DNA of 64,000 nt from an uncultured Bradyrhizobium sp. (GCF_936928535.1 NZ_CAKZHY010000125.1:1-64000); one strand, 5' to 3'. Counted from the first letter of the stretch, positions 7,902-16,829 are shown. The notes: generated from the sequence alone by a model not told the origin. Numbers and translations: made by a program.

Positions 7902-9128
7902 CTAACCCGCGGGCCCCGAATCCTCGATGATCGGTCCGAACAGCTCCCAGCGTTCGCCGTTGAACTTCATCATCTGCATCTGCTTGTTGACCCGGTAGTC
8001 GTTCGGCCCGGTGTTGATCTTGATACCGGGCAGCGCGAAGCTCGGGGTGAAGTCCTTGATGTTGGCGACCTGCTTCATCACGTTCTCGCGCGTCAGATCA
8101 TCGCCGCATTGCTTCAAGACCTGGACCAGCAGCTCGGCCACCGAATACCCGTAGGTATTGACCGTGTTGAGCTTGTCGCCCTCCGGGAAGTATTTGTCCA
8201 TGAAGGCGAAGAACGCCTTCACGCCGGGATCGTCCTTCCACTGGGGATCGCCGGGCTCCTTGCCGTACTGCGTCGAGATGATGCCCTTGGAGATATCGAG
8301 TCCGGCCGGCTTCAATGTTGCCGAGATCGGGCTCGCATTGATGTCGAGGATATGCACCGGCGTCCAGCCGAGGTCGGCAAGCTTCTTGATCGCCTGTGCC
8401 GCGAACTTCGGCGTGGAGGCGTCATAGAATAGATCGGCGCCCATCGACTTCAGCTTGACCACCTGAGAGTCTACCGTGGGGTCGGTGACCTCGTAGGAGA
8501 CCTCGCCGACGATCATGCTGGCGGCCTTGTCGCCGAGTCCGCTCTTGAGGCCCGCGAGATAGTCGCGGCCCATGTCATCGTTCTGGTAGAGAACACCGAT
8601 CTTGGCGTTCGGGTGTTCCTTGAGAATGTACTTCGCGTAGATCCGCCCTTCGGAGATGTAGTTGGGATTATAGGCGATGGTCCAGGGATAGTTCTGCGGA
8701 TCGTTGAAGCGCGCCGCCCCGGTGGAGGCCAGCAGCTGCGGGATCTTCTTTCCGTTGAGATATTTTTGCACGGCAGCATTGGCCGCGGTGCCGATGATCT
8801 GGAAGGTGAACAGCACTTCGTCGCCTTCGACGAGCTTGCGCACCTGCTCGACGGTCTTCGGCGGCGAATAGGCATCGTCATATTGGATCAGATTGATCTT
8901 GCGGCCGTTGATGCCGCCCTGGTCGTTGATCATCTTGAAATAGGCGGCCTGGGTCTTGCCGATATTGGCGTAGACGGAGTAGGCGCCGGAGAACGGCACG
9001 GTCTGGCCGATCTTGATTTCGGTGTCGCTGGCACCGGTGTCGTATTTCTTCTGGGCGAGGGCTTGGTTGGCGGAGAAAGCGAAGGCGAGCGCCGCCGTGG
9101 CAGCTAGATAGGCTCTGCTGATCTTCAT
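7902..9128 (-). CDS. Periplasmic ABC substrate-binding protein, branched-chain amino acid type (tandem paralogue)
   Basis: The 408-residue protein has a clear signal peptide (MKISRAYLAATAALAFAFS, cleavage after NQALA). The frame is open to 9236, but ATG 9128 has a strong AGGAGGAA site and starts the signal peptide. The mature protein is closely similar to that of the gene at 6409-7641 along its whole length, ending in the shared KFNGERWELFGPI and DSGPAG or DAGPAG tails. The pair therefore arose by tandem duplication. Differences cluster in loops between shared blocks. The 260-bp gap holds a hairpin, so the two may be expressed separately. No importer components are nearby. Confidence 0.88.
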   Translation of the reverse strand: MKISRAYLAATAALAFAFSANQALAQKKYDTGASDTEIKIGQTVPFSGAYSVYANIGKTQAAYFKMINDQGGINGRKINLIQYDDAYSPPKTVEQVRKLVEGDEVLFTFQIIGTAANAAVQKYLNGKKIPQLLASTGAARFNDPQNYPWTIAYNPNYISEGRIYAKYILKEHPNAKIGVLYQNDDMGRDYLAGLKSGLGDKAASMIVGEVSYEVTDPTVDSQVVKLKSMGADLFYDASTPKFAAQAIKKLADLGWTPVHILDINASPISATLKPAGLDISKGIISTQYGKEPGDPQWKDDPGVKAFFAFMDKYFPEGDKLNTVNTYGYSVAELLVQVLKQCGDDLTRENVMKQVANIKDFTPSFALPGIKINTGPNDYRVNKQMQMMKFNGERWELFGPIIEDSGPAG

Positions 9129-9320
9129 GTTGCTTGTTCCTCCTGACGGAATTTTCCGGCCGATGGTCTTTTCCCGTTGCTTGCAACGGTCGCCATCGCT
9201 GCCGGAGAGTGTGGAGGAACGGCAGGCGCCGCGCAAGGATCGCTGCGCCGCGCTGTCGTGTCGCGGGCTAGGCCAAGTCTCTCAGGCCGACGTCTTAAGC
9301 AAGCGTCTTAGGCCAGCGTC

Positions 9321-9683
9321 TTACGCCAGGAACAATGCCACCAGCGCGATCGCGGCCGGCAGCGCCTGCACGATCAGGATGCGCGTGCTGACGGTGGCCG
9401 CGCCGTAAGCGCCGGCCACGATCACGCAGAGCAGGAAGAAGACCTTGATCTGGAACGCGAAGGCCGGATTGCCGTGGACGAGGCCCCAGATCAGGCCGGC
9501 AGCGAGGAAGCCGTTGTAGAGGCCTTGATTGGCCGCCAGCACCTTGGTGATCTCGGCCTTCTCAGGCGTATTGCGGAATGTCTTCAAGCCGAGCGGCTTG
9601 TCCCAGAGAAACATCTCCAGGATCAGGAAATAGGCGTGCAAGGCGGCGACCAGCGCCACCAGGATGTTGGCAATCCAGATCAA
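9321..9683 (-). CDS. DUF1304 family membrane protein
   Basis: The 120-residue integral membrane protein has four hydrophobic segments and the DUF1304 signature: ALHAYFLILEMFLW, then FRNTPEKAEI and NQGLYNGFLAAGL. The function of the family is not established. I chose TTG 9683 (MIWIANILVAL), because a GGGGGAG site lies at good spacing and family members begin at this point. An ATG reading up to 9737 would add an atypical hydrophilic leader. The gene stands alone, divergent from the alkyltransferase gene. Confidence 0.8.
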   Translation of the reverse strand: MIWIANILVALVAALHAYFLILEMFLWDKPLGLKTFRNTPEKAEITKVLAANQGLYNGFLAAGLIWGLVHGNPAFAFQIKVFFLLCVIVAGAYGAATVSTRILIVQALPAAIALVALFLA

Positions 9684-9776
9684 CTCGAGCTCCCCCAAAA
9701 GCGTCAGCTTTCGGGTGGACGTTAGCATGCCAGGCATGGCAAACGCGATGCCGTGTTTCGATGCAGAGATGCCGCC

Positions 9777-10307
9777 ATGCCCGTGCGATCGATCAGGACA
9801 TCTGAACGCTTCGGCCTCGATCGCCTAACGACGCCGATCGGAATCGCGTTGCTCGTCACCGACGTCGATGGTGCGTTACGCGCGCTCGACTGGGACGACT
9901 ACGAGCATCGCATGCGCGAGCTGCTGCGCCTGCAATACGGCGCGGTCGATCTCAGTGACCGGCCCGCACCGCCGCCAGTGCGGACGGCGCTATCGCGCTA
10001 TTTCGAAGGTGATCTCGGCCAGCTTGCAGGTATTGCATGGCGCATCGCCGGCACGCCATTTCAGCAGAAGGTCTGGACTGCGCTTGCAAAAATCCCCGCC
10101 GGTACCACGATGAGCTATGGCGCGCTCGCCGCCAGGATCGAAATGCCAAAGGCGATCCGCGCCGTCGGCCATGCCAACGGCTCCAACCCGATCAGCGTGG
10201 TGCTGCCGTGTCACCGTCTGATTGGCGCGGACGGCTCGTTGGTGAAGTATGGCGGCGGCCTGGAGCGCAAGCGCTGGCTGCTCCGGCATGAGGGGGTGGA
10301 GATATGA
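9777..10307 (+). CDS. ogt: Methylated-DNA-[protein]-cysteine S-methyltransferase
   Basis: This is a suicide repair enzyme that moves an alkyl group from O6-alkylguanine in DNA to its own cysteine. The active-site motif is intact: ISVVLPCHRLIGADG carries PCHR, with the acceptor Cys. Upstream, TPFQQKVWTALAKIPAGTTMSYG is the conserved DNA-binding helix-turn-helix region, and RAVGHANGSNP contains the arginine-finger and Asn hinge. The protein of about 176 residues fits the Ogt/MGMT size, with no Ada regulatory domain. ATG 9777 is preferred; GTG 9753 is an alternative. The gene ends close to a family B dispersed repeat and is convergent with glnD. Confidence 0.9.
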   Translation: MPVRSIRTSERFGLDRLTTPIGIALLVTDVDGALRALDWDDYEHRMRELLRLQYGAVDLSDRPAPPPVRTALSRYFEGDLGQLAGIAWRIAGTPFQQKVWTALAKIPAGTTMSYGALAARIEMPKAIRAVGHANGSNPISVVLPCHRLIGADGSLVKYGGGLERKRWLLRHEGVEI

Positions 10308-10336
10308 GGGCGTGGTGTGCGCCAATCTCTCCGCTT

Positions 10337-10440
10337 GTCATTCCGGGGCGCCGCGGAGCGGCGAGCCCGGAATCCATCCTGCCACCTGTTACGCGGATAA
10401 ATGGATTCCGGGCTCGCGCTCCGCGCGCCCCGGAATGACG
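10337..10440. repeat. Dispersed inverted repeat, family B
   Basis: The element starts GTCATTCCGGGGCG and ends CGCCCCGGAATGACG, giving terminal inverted repeats around a short centre that itself contains GGATTCCGGGCTCGC-type sequence. It fills the gap between the convergent alkyltransferase and glnD genes, ending 2 bp before the glnD stop codon. Similar elements lie at 18794 and 23163. It may serve both genes as a transcript end. Confidence 0.85.
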
Positions 10441-10442
10441 GC

Positions 10443-13232
10443 TCACGCCGCCGGCGCAACTACCTTGTCGCCGGCCATCACATGGGTCAGTGCGCTCTTG
10501 ATCGCGGCCTGGCGGGTCGGCGCGTTGATCTGCGCGCCGAGCAGATCGGTCACGTAGAACACGTCGCGGGCGCGCTCGCCGAAGGTCGCGACGTGCGCCG
10601 AGGCGATGTTGAGGTTGAGCTTCGAGATCGCGGTGGTCAGCTCGTAGAGCAGGCCGGGACGGTCGAGGCCGGAGACCTCGATCACGGTGTAGCGGTCGGA
10701 CCATTGGTTGTTGATGGTCACCTCAGGCTCGATGACGAAGGGCCGTGCCTTGCTGCGCACGGTGCGCCGCGCCACCACTTCAGGCAGGCGCAGCTTGCCT
10801 TCGAGCACGTCCTCGATCATCTCGCCGATGCGGGTGGCGCGCCGTCCTTCGTCCTCGTCACGATCGTATTCGCGCGAGATCGAGATCGTATCCAGCGCGC
10901 GGCCGTCGGTCGTGGTGTAGATTTGGGCGTCGACGATGTTCGCACCGGCCGAGGCGCAGGCGCCCGCGATGATCGAGAGCAGCCAGGGATGGTCGGCGGC
11001 AAAGATCGTGAGCTCGGTGACGCCGCGCACCTCGTCGAAGCCGACATTGATCGCGAGCTTGTGGCCGGCCTGCTCGCTCGATCGCACGAAGCGCGCGTGG
11101 CGAATCTTTCGCGGCAACTCGACCTTGAGCCAATAGGCCGGATAGTGCCGGCCGATATAGGCATCGAGCTCGTCCGCCGGCCATTCGGCGAAGGCGTGGC
11201 GGAATTCGGCGTAGGCGGCGGTGAGGCGCTTGCCGCGGTCGACCTCCGAGAAGCCGCCGGTCAGCACCGGCTCGGTCTCGTAGTATAGCGAGCGCAGCAG
11301 CTGTGCCTTCCAGCCGTTCCACACGCCCGGACCGACGCCGCGGATGTCGGCCGTGGTCAGGATGGTGAGCAGCTTCATCTGCTCGACCGACTGCACCACG
11401 GCGGCGAAATTCTCGATGGTCTTGCGGTCGGAGAGATCGCGCGACTGCGCCACCGTGGACATCGTCAGATGTTCCTCGATCAGCCATGCCACCAGCTCGG
11501 TGTCGGCCGCGCTGAAGCCGAGCCGCGGGCACAGCCGCCGCGCCACCTTGGCCCCTGCGATCGAGTGATCTTCCGGCCGTCCCTTGGCGATGTCGTGCAG
11601 CAGGGTCGTGATGTAGATCACCGCGCGATGCTCGGGGCGAATCTTGCGCATCAGATCGCTGGCGAGGGTGAATTCCTCGATGCCGCCGCGCTCGATGTCC
11701 TGGAGGAAGCCGACGCAGCGGATCAGGTGCTCGTCCACGGTGTAGTGATGATACATGTTGAACTGCATCATCGAGACGATCTTGCCGAAGGCGCGGATGA
11801 AGTGACCGAGCACGCCGGTCTCGTTCATTCGCCGCAGCACGATCTCGGCGTTGTCGGAGGTGAGGATCTCCATGAACAGCCGGTTGGCGTCGGGATTCTC
11901 GCGCATTTGCGCGTTGATCAGGCCGAGCGAGCGCGTCACGTCGCGCATCGCGTCCGGGTGAAAGGCGAGGTTGTTCTTCTGCGCCAGGCGGAAGATGCGG
12001 ATCAAATTGACCGGATCGTGTTTGAAGACGTCGGGCGCGGCGACGTTGATGCGGTTGTTGTCGACGATGAAGTCGTCGCTCTCGGGCACCCGCCGCTTCG
12101 CCGGTGTCGGGCGCAGCCGCGCCATCATCCGGCTGAGTACCGGGGCCGGCTTGGCCTGCTGGTCCTCGAGCTTGGCGCAGAGGATGGCGGTGAGGTTGCC
12201 GACTTCCTTGGCGACCAGGAAGTAGTGCTTCATGAAGCGCTCGACGTCCTGCATGCCGGGATGCGAGGTGTAGCCTAGCCTGACGGCGATCTCGCGCTGG
12301 AGGTCGAACGACAGGCGCTCCTCGGGCCGGCCGCAGTAGAAATGCAGATTGCAGCGCACCGACCAGAGGAAGTCGGCGCAGCGGCGGAAGCTGCGATATT
12401 CCTGCGCGTCGAACACGCCGCGTTCGACCAGCTCGTCGGTGTCGCGGACGCGATAGACATATTTGGCGATCCAGAACAGCGTGTGGAGGTCGCGAAGCGC
12501 GCCCTTGCCGTCCTTGACGTTGGGCTCGACCAGATAGCGCGACTGGCCGCCGCGGCGATGGCGCTCCTCGCGCTCGGCGAGCTTGGCGGTGACGAATTCA
12601 GACGCGGTGCCCTGCACCACTTCCTTGTCGAAGCGCGCGACCAGTTCGTCATAGAGCGGCTGGTCGCCGGTGAGGAAGCGCGTTTCCAGGATGGCGGTGC
12701 GGATGGTCATGTCGCCGCGCGCCTGCCGGATCGATTCATCGACCGAACGCGTGGCATGGCCGACCTTCAGACCCATGTCCCAGAGGCAATAGAGAATAGC
12801 CTCGGCCACCTGCTCGCCCCAGGCGGTCTGCTTGTAGGGGAGGATGAAGAGCAGATCGATGTCCGATTCCGGCGCCATCAGGCCGCGGCCGTAGCCGCCG
12901 GTCGCCACCACCGCCATGCGCTCGGCGCCGCTCGGGATTGGTGAACGATAGAGATGGCGGGTCGCGGCCGAATAGAGAATGCGGATGATCTCGTCCTGCA
13001 CGTGACACAAGCGCTCGGCGCAGCGGCGGCCGTGACGGTCCTTGAGCAGGATCGCCTGCGCGGCGCCGCGCGCGGCGATGAGTTCCGCCTTGAGCAGTTG
13101 CGCAACCGCGGTGCGGAACGTGTCCTCGCGGCCCTGATGCTTTTCGGCAAGCGCGTCGACCGCAGCGGTGATCCGCGCGGTGTCGAAACGATCATCCAGC
13201 TGTGGCTTATGCTCGGTCGTAACACTATCCAT
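10443..13232 (-). CDS. glnD: [Protein-PII] uridylyltransferase / uridylyl-removing enzyme (GlnD)
   Basis: The 929-residue bifunctional nitrogen sensor uridylylates PII proteins under nitrogen limitation and removes UMP when glutamine is high. The nucleotidyltransferase motif GGYGRG (112-117) with the Asp pair SDIDLLF (Asp124, Asp126) is intact. A central HD hydrolase domain has the HHYTVDEHLIRC stretch and LLHDIAKG. Two C-terminal ACT domains (about 735-810 and 850-925) bind glutamine; the second starts near IEVSGLDRPGLLYELT. Length matches rhizobial GlnD. No glnB or amtB lies next to it. It is convergent with the alkyltransferase gene and divergent from the transporter fusion gene. Confidence 0.96.
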   Translation of the reverse strand: MDSVTTEHKPQLDDRFDTARITAAVDALAEKHQGREDTFRTAVAQLLKAELIAARGAAQAILLKDRHGRRCAERLCHVQDEIIRILYSAATRHLYRSPIPSGAERMAVVATGGYGRGLMAPESDIDLLFILPYKQTAWGEQVAEAILYCLWDMGLKVGHATRSVDESIRQARGDMTIRTAILETRFLTGDQPLYDELVARFDKEVVQGTASEFVTAKLAEREERHRRGGQSRYLVEPNVKDGKGALRDLHTLFWIAKYVYRVRDTDELVERGVFDAQEYRSFRRCADFLWSVRCNLHFYCGRPEERLSFDLQREIAVRLGYTSHPGMQDVERFMKHYFLVAKEVGNLTAILCAKLEDQQAKPAPVLSRMMARLRPTPAKRRVPESDDFIVDNNRINVAAPDVFKHDPVNLIRIFRLAQKNNLAFHPDAMRDVTRSLGLINAQMRENPDANRLFMEILTSDNAEIVLRRMNETGVLGHFIRAFGKIVSMMQFNMYHHYTVDEHLIRCVGFLQDIERGGIEEFTLASDLMRKIRPEHRAVIYITTLLHDIAKGRPEDHSIAGAKVARRLCPRLGFSAADTELVAWLIEEHLTMSTVAQSRDLSDRKTIENFAAVVQSVEQMKLLTILTTADIRGVGPGVWNGWKAQLLRSLYYETEPVLTGGFSEVDRGKRLTAAYAEFRHAFAEWPADELDAYIGRHYPAYWLKVELPRKIRHARFVRSSEQAGHKLAINVGFDEVRGVTELTIFAADHPWLLSIIAGACASAGANIVDAQIYTTTDGRALDTISISREYDRDEDEGRRATRIGEMIEDVLEGKLRLPEVVARRTVRSKARPFVIEPEVTINNQWSDRYTVIEVSGLDRPGLLYELTTAISKLNLNIASAHVATFGERARDVFYVTDLLGAQINAPTRQAAIKSALTHVMAGDKVVAPAA

Positions 13233-13365
13233 GTCTCACCGGATATAAGAGGCGGCAGGCGCTGTCATCAGCCATTCTCTGGCAATAGTCGTTCCATGCT
13301 GGAAATCGCCGGCATCGAGCAAAATTGTTCTCGGGTCCCGCGCTTTCAAGGGTGGGATTTTCTCA

Positions 13366-14556
13366 TTGACCTCTAGATATAACTCATTGAAAAACAATGA
13401 AGTTTTAGGGAGGCTGGGCACGGTTGACGCAACACGACGTAGGCTGCTGGCGGGGGCTGTTTCGCTCGCCGTGGCCCCCGCGGCGCGGGCCGCCGACCCG
13501 CTCAAGGAAATCCGCCTCGACTGGGCGACCTACAATCCGGTGTCGCTGGTCCTGAAGCAGAAGGGCCTGTTGGAGAAAGAGTTCGCCAAGGACGGCATTA
13601 CCGTTACCTGGGTGCAGTCGGCCGGCTCCAACAAGGCACTCGAATTCCTCAATGCCGGCTCGATCGATTTCGGCTCTACCGCGGGCTCGGCAGCACTGGT
13701 CGCGCGCATCAACGGCAATCCGATCAAATCGATTTACGTCTATTCGCGTCCCGAATGGACGGCGCTGGTGACGTCAAAGGATTCCAAGATCGCTGATGTC
13801 GCTGATCTCAAGGGCAAGCGCGTCGCGGTGACGCGCGGCACCGATCCGCACATCTTCCTGGTGCGGGCGCTGCTGGGCGCGCGGATGACCGAAAAGGACA
13901 TCACGCCGGTGCTGCTGCAGCACGCCGACGGCAAGACCGCGTTGATCCGCGGCGACGTTGACGCCTGGGCCGGCCTCGATCCGATGATGGCGCAGGCCGA
14001 GGTCGAGGAGGGCGCGAAGCTGTTCTATCGCAACGCCGATGCCAACACCTGGGGTATCCTCAATGTGCGCGAACAGTTCCTGAAGGACTATCCGGACATC
14101 GTTCGCCGCGTGCTCGCCGTGTATGAAGAGGCGCGGAAATATTCGCTGGAAAATTACGACGAGCTGAAGAAGACCTTCATCGCCGTGACCAAGCTGTCCG
14201 ATGTCGTCGTCGACAAGCAGCTCAAGGAACGCACCGAGCTCACCCACAGCCGCATCGGCGCCCCGCAGCGCGAGTCGATCCACTTGGCCGGCCTCGCCCT
14301 CCAGCAGGCCGGCGTCATCGACGCCAAGGTCCTTGGTCTCGGCTGGATGTTCGTAGTCGCCGCCGAGCTTATCGGCGCCTCCGAAGGCCTCGGCTATCTC
14401 CTGCTGGACGGCCAGCAGCTCGGCAAGCCGGCGCAGATCCTCGCCGCCATCGTGATCTTCGCCATTCTCGGCAAGTTCACGGACTGGCTGATCGAGGTCG
14501 CCGCCGCGCCGTTCCTGCGCTGGCAGGACGCCTTCTCGCGCGCGAGAGGAGCGTAA
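13366..14556 (+). CDS. In-frame fusion: sulfonate/nitrate-type binding protein joined to the C-terminus of its ABC permease
   Basis: Residues 1 to about 322 form an SsuA/TauA-like periplasmic binding protein, with an RRRLLAGAVSLAVAPAARA export signal and NAGSIDFGSTAGSAAL and RVAVTRGTDPH motifs. From about residue 323 (nt 14332, LGLGWMFVVAAELIGASEG) the sequence becomes the last 74 residues of an SsuC-type permease, including two membrane segments and the LRWQDAF tail. The permease N-terminus, most membrane segments and the EAA coupling loop are gone. So are the last 20 or so residues expected for the binding protein. This looks like an in-frame deletion between neighbouring ssuA- and ssuC-like genes. 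TTG 13366 with GGGTGGG upstream is the best start. An SD-like AGGGAGG precedes an out-of-frame TTG at 13427, so the start region may also be damaged. Confidence 0.85.
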   Translation: MTSRYNSLKNNEVLGRLGTVDATRRRLLAGAVSLAVAPAARAADPLKEIRLDWATYNPVSLVLKQKGLLEKEFAKDGITVTWVQSAGSNKALEFLNAGSIDFGSTAGSAALVARINGNPIKSIYVYSRPEWTALVTSKDSKIADVADLKGKRVAVTRGTDPHIFLVRALLGARMTEKDITPVLLQHADGKTALIRGDVDAWAGLDPMMAQAEVEEGAKLFYRNADANTWGILNVREQFLKDYPDIVRRVLAVYEEARKYSLENYDELKKTFIAVTKLSDVVVDKQLKERTELTHSRIGAPQRESIHLAGLALQQAGVIDAKVLGLGWMFVVAAELIGASEGLGYLLLDGQQLGKPAQILAAIVIFAILGKFTDWLIEVAAAPFLRWQDAFSRARGA

Positions 14557-14560
14557 GGCG

Positions 14561-15346
14561 ATGCTGGCGCTTGACCGGGTCAGCAAGGCCTATCCGAACG
14601 GCGTCGAGGCGCTGGCCCGCTTCTCTGCCGAGATCAGGCAGGGCGAGATCATCGCCATCATCGGCGGCTCCGGTTGCGGCAAGTCCACGCTGCTCCGCGC
14701 CATCGCCGGTCTCGACCGCGCCAGCTCGGGCACGGTGACGCTCGACAGCGAGGCGATCTCTTCGCCGCACGCCAAGATCGGCATCATCTTCCAGGAACCG
14801 CGGCTTCTGCCTTGGCTCAGCGTCGCCGACAATATCGGTTTTGGACTCGCCGAGTTGCCGGCGGCCGAGCGGCGCACGAAGGTGGCGCGGGCGCTGGAAC
14901 GCGTCGGCCTCGCGGACAAGGCGCAGGCCTGGCCGCGGGAGCTCTCCGGCGGGCAGGCGCAGCGTGTCGCGATTGCCCGTGCGCTGGTGCCGCAACCCGA
15001 AGTGCTCCTGCTCGACGAGCCGTTCTCCGCGCTTGATGCCTTCACCCGTCGCGATCTGCAGGATCATCTGCTCGACCTCTGGGCCGACACGCGCCCGACC
15101 TTGATCCTGGTCACACACGACGTCGACGAGGCCGTGGTGCTGGCCGATCGCGCGCTGGTGATGCGGCCGCGGCCGGGCCGGCTGTTCGACCAGATCGAGA
15201 TCAATCTGACCCGTCCGCGTGATCGCAATTCGCCGCTGTTCGAGAATTTCAAGCGAAGTGTGCTGACGTCACTCGACCGTTCGCTCGATCGCAACGTGTC
15301 CGACCGTGACGCAACCCAGGGTCCCGGTCAGGCCATGTGGTGGTGA
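14561..15346 (+). CDS. ABC transporter ATP-binding protein, SsuB/TauB type
   Basis: The 261-residue ATPase energises uptake of sulfonates, nitrate or related anions. Walker A (GGSGCGKST, 35-43), the Q-loop (IIFQEPRLLPW), the signature LSGGQ (128-132), Walker B (VLLLDEP, 148-154) and the switch His (LVTHDVDEAV) are all intact. It begins 4 bp after the stop codon of the fusion gene, so it is co-transcribed with it. With the permease reduced to a tail, the ATPase has no obvious membrane partner here. It either pairs with a transporter encoded elsewhere or is an orphan on its way to loss. The C-terminal 15 or so residues are atypically polar. Confidence 0.88.
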   Translation: MLALDRVSKAYPNGVEALARFSAEIRQGEIIAIIGGSGCGKSTLLRAIAGLDRASSGTVTLDSEAISSPHAKIGIIFQEPRLLPWLSVADNIGFGLAELPAAERRTKVARALERVGLADKAQAWPRELSGGQAQRVAIARALVPQPEVLLLDEPFSALDAFTRRDLQDHLLDLWADTRPTLILVTHDVDEAVVLADRALVMRPRPGRLFDQIEINLTRPRDRNSPLFENFKRSVLTSLDRSLDRNVSDRDATQGPGQAMWW

Positions 15347-15400
15347 CATTTCCGCCCCGAGCCGGTACATCGAGAGGCAATTTTCCCGGGAGAGAACAAG

Positions 15401-15910
15401 ATGGATGCTGCAGAGCTGCGCCAGATGCAGGCCCCGATCAAGGAGCGCTACAAGACCGATCCCAAGACCGCGCTGATCACGCTGAAGGCCAAGGGCTCGA
15501 CCGACAGCGAAGGCATCGCCTGCAAGGTCGAGACCGGTCGCGCCATCGCGATGGCCGGGCTGCATCCCGCCACCGGCGGGTCCGGCCTCGAGCTCTGCTC
15601 CGGCGACATGCTGCTGGAAGCGCTCGTTGCTTGTGCCGGCGTCACACTGAAATCGGTCGCGACCGCGATCGAGGTGCCGCTCAAGACCGGAAATGTCTAC
15701 GCCGAGGGCGATCTCGATTTCCGCGGCACGCTCGGCGTCGACAAGGAGACCCCGGTCGGCTTCGCCGAGATCCGCCTGCGCTTCGAGGTCGACACGCCAG
15801 CGCCGCAGGACAAGCTCGATCTGCTGCTCAAGCTCACCGAGCGCTATTGCGTGGTCTATCAAACCATCAAGAACGGCCCGAAGGTTTCGGTGTCGATGCA
15901 GCGGATGTGA
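15401..15910 (+). CDS. OsmC family protein
   Basis: The 169-residue protein has the OsmC/Ohr fold signature. The helix LLEALVACAGVTL carries the first redox Cys (Cys78), and the second Cys is in ERYCVVYQT (Cys150). The family reduces organic hydroperoxides with thiols, though many members of this subgroup have no tested role. An extra cysteine, Cys66 (LELCSGDM), is present. It starts at ATG 15401 after GGGAGAACAAG, a good ribosome-binding site. It follows the ABC ATPase by 54 bp in the same direction and may share its transcript. Confidence 0.85.
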   Translation: MDAAELRQMQAPIKERYKTDPKTALITLKAKGSTDSEGIACKVETGRAIAMAGLHPATGGSGLELCSGDMLLEALVACAGVTLKSVATAIEVPLKTGNVYAEGDLDFRGTLGVDKETPVGFAEIRLRFEVDTPAPQDKLDLLLKLTERYCVVYQTIKNGPKVSVSMQRM

Positions 15911-15915
15911 TCACT

Positions 15916-16036
15916 GTCGTCCCGGCGAAAGCCGGGACCCATACGCCGTGTCCCATCGATTGAAGCATTGCTGCCCGACGGCTTTTGCTCCCAACGTATA
16001 GTCGTGGTTATGGGTCCCGGCCTGCGCCGGGACGAC
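15916..16036. repeat. Dispersed inverted-repeat element, family A (121 bp)
   Basis: The element is bounded by GTCGTCCCGGCGAAAGCC on the left and its inverted form ending GCCGGGACGAC on the right. Each end also forms its own small hairpin. It fits exactly between the OsmC gene and the next membrane protein gene. The organisation matches the copies at 28624, 55574 and 61088. Confidence 0.88.
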
Positions 16037-16043
16037 AGATTGC

Positions 16044-16829
16044 ATGCCCGCCGACCTCTCCCTCATCCTCTTCCTCCTCCTGCGCATGGCGATCGCGGCG
16101 GCGTTCGTCGTGTCGGCGTCTGTCATCACCGAGCGTTCCGGGCCGGTGATCGGCGCGCTGGTCGCAACGCTGCCGGTTTCCGCCGGGCCCTCCTACGTCT
16201 TCCTCGCGATCGACCACGACGCCGCATTCATCGCGCAGGGCGCGTTGTCGAGCTTGCCGATCAATGCCGCGACGATCTTCATGGGCCTCACCTATGTCGT
16301 GCTGGCGCAGCGGCACAGCTTTGCCGCGAGTGTCGGGAGCGCCATGGCAGTCTGGATCGCACTGGCGTCCATCATCCGTCTGTTCGACTGGACCTTGGCA
16401 GCCGGGCTCGCGGTCAACCTGATTGCCTTCGGCATCTGCATTCCGCTGCTCGCACGGTATCGCCACGCGAAGATGCCGCTGGTGACGCGCCGCTGGTACG
16501 ACATTCCCTTCCGCGCGTCATTAGTTGCAACGCTCGTCGCGATTGTCGTCTCGACATCGGGCTGGGTCGGTCCGCGCGTCTCCGGCGTCATCGCGCTCTA
16601 TCCGATCGTGTTCACCAGCATGATGGTGATCCTGCATCCCCGCATCGGCGGTCCGCCGACTGCAGCAGTGCTCGCCAATTCCGCCTGGGGCCTGCTCGGA
16701 TTCGGAATGGCGATTGCGGTGCTGCACGTCGCGGTGGTGAAATTTGGATCGACGGTAGGTCTTTGTCTTGCGCTTGCAACCTGCGTGACGTGGAACCTGG
16801 CGCTGTGGTGGAATGGGCGCCGAAGATGA
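16044..16829 (+). CDS. Predicted integral membrane protein, unknown function
   Basis: The 261-residue protein has about eight hydrophobic segments, with polar motifs at membrane boundaries: ATLPVSAGPSYVFLAIDHD, SSLPINAATIFMG and ALYPIVFTSMMV. I do not recognise a named family. The repeated small-residue/proline signature hints at an ancient internal duplication and at a carrier-like fold, but this is inference. It starts at ATG 16044, 7 bp after the repeat element, so its promoter and ribosome-binding site must lie in or overlap the repeat. Confidence 0.7.
   Translation: MPADLSLILFLLLRMAIAAAFVVSASVITERSGPVIGALVATLPVSAGPSYVFLAIDHDAAFIAQGALSSLPINAATIFMGLTYVVLAQRHSFAASVGSAMAVWIALASIIRLFDWTLAAGLAVNLIAFGICIPLLARYRHAKMPLVTRRWYDIPFRASLVATLVAIVVSTSGWVGPRVSGVIALYPIVFTSMMVILHPRIGGPPTAAVLANSAWGLLGFGMAIAVLHVAVVKFGSTVGLCLALATCVTWNLALWWNGRRR

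Noticed and set aside
10401..12278. Plus-strand open frames across glnD
   Set aside because: Antisense to an unambiguous glnD, with no family-like sequence.
13427..13500. TTG start at 13427 after AGGGAGG
   Set aside because: The frame gives a short Arg/Pro-rich peptide and is not the binding-protein frame; kept only as a sign of possible start damage.
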